A stretch of DNA of 28,042 nt, from contig JBOZIK010000001.1 in assembly GCA_051453625.1 (NCBI GenBank), positions 233,882,375 to 233,910,416 of the forward strand. The letters are read 5' to 3'. The DNA comes from Welwitschia mirabilis (taxonomy: Eukaryota > Gnetophyta > Gnetopsida > Welwitschiales). Below, in pieces: positions 27,347 through 28,042 of this stretch (position 1 is the first letter of the stretch; each line of letters starts with the position of its first letter). Under the pieces are notes generated by a model. The model was not told the DNA's origin and ran no database searches. It was given only the letters and a program-made list of their open reading frames with translations. Position numbers and translations under genes: made by a program.

Positions 27347-28042
27347 ATAGGTAATCCCTCTTATGGTTTTTCCACTGGTTGTCCATATTTGTTCGATGGA
27401 TCAAATTATGCTTATTGGAAAGCAAGAATGAGAATTTTCCTTAGATCCCTAGATGTGGATACTGAAGAGATTATTTATAAAGGATATACTGTGCCTTCAT
27501 TAGTAAAAACCGATGAAAATGGTAATACCATTCTAGTTGTTAAAACCCTAGATCAATGGACTGACACCAATAAAACTAAATCCACCACAGGTGCCTGTGT
27601 TCTTAATGCTATATTTTATGTAGTTTGTGTAGATGAGTTTAATTGAATTGTAAATTGTAATAATGCAAAAGAAGCATGGAATATTCTTGAAGTTGCTTAT
27701 GAAGGAACTTCCACCGTAAAGCAAGCTAAGCTTCAAATGCTTATCTCCAGATTTGAAGATATTCATATGAATGAGGAGGAGACCTTATAGGAGTTCTTTG
27801 CCAGACTTACCGACATCATCAATTCCATGGCAAGTCTAAGTGAACATTTGGATAAATCAAAAGTGGTCAAAAAAGTATTGAGATCTATTCCAAAGAGATT
27901 TAAACCTAAAGTTATAGTAATCAAGGAAAGCAAGAATATTAACACAATGGTACTAGAAGAGCTTCAAGGTAATTTTCAAACATATAAATTAAAATTTACT
28001 AAAGATAAGAAGAAAGGTATTACTTTAAAGTGTGTGCAGGAA
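27347..28042 (+). pseudogene. Copia gag (UBN2 type), cut by the window edge
   Basis: The frame from 27347 reads GNPSYGFSTGCPYLFDGSNY, AYWKARMRIFLRS, then AKEAWNILEVAYEGTSTVKQ, AKLQMLISRFEDIHMNEEE, KVVKKVLRSIPKRFKPKV, LEELQGNFQTYKL and LKCVQE at the edge. This is the common plant copia gag (F.G.NY..W..RM...L.S, AKE.WD.LE..YEGT..VK..K...L...FE...M...E). The expected start codon seems changed to ATA (27347). Stops are TGA at 27644-27646 (Arg often expected) and TAG at 27788-27790 (Gln). The frame is otherwise unbroken, so this is the youngest-looking element in the window. Pol lies beyond the edge. Confidence 0.88.

Overview
The window looks like a repeat-dense, AT-rich intergenic stretch of a plant nuclear genome. 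The evidence is several decayed LTR retrotransposons of typical plant Ty3/gypsy and Ty1/copia types, plant-style TATA boxes, GT-AG introns, initiator-tRNA-Met primer-binding sites and a 100-N scaffold gap. The species cannot be named from what I see. No tRNA, rRNA, CRISPR array or intact large gene was found.

Layout. 1-4440: pol of a decayed Ty3/gypsy element on the + strand, in the order protease, extra RNase H, reverse transcriptase, degenerate native RNase H, integrase. 4730-6620 (minus): an antisense, apparently spliced gene lying between pol and the putative 3' LTR. It has two phase-consistent GT-AG introns, a charged coiled-coil C-terminus, and its own TATA box at about 6890. 6530-7190: the start of that gene plus its promoter and a pyrimidine-rich tract. 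This module recurs at 10555-11250. 7191-7290: N gap. 7291-9426: Ty1/copia pol (integrase C-terminus, RT, RNase H). It is followed by a third ORF (9739-10531) that carries an in-frame 94-codon tandem duplication. 10555-13300: second gypsy-related fragment with a short possible coding start. 13930-14895: a third element, the copia RNase H end, polypurine tract and a short 3' LTR with TATA box.

15293-18420: four to six small + strand exons with matching splice phases. They are best read as the 3' part of an ordinary spliced gene, or its pseudogene, which I cannot name. 18421-25950 is mostly non-coding and AT-rich. It holds several tandem repeats (65 bp, about 60 bp, about 55 bp, about 25 bp) and a minus-strand gypsy gag (about 21170-21796) whose primer-binding site lies in a five-unit tandem array. 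25954-28042: the 5' LTR, primer-binding site and gag of another + strand copia element, cut by the window edge.

The elements are inactive. Most premature stops sit where a glutamine or arginine codon is expected (CAG to TAG, CAA to TAA, CGA to TGA), a pattern that suggests decay by deamination of methylated cytosine. The most interesting object is the spliced antisense gene with its reusable promoter module.
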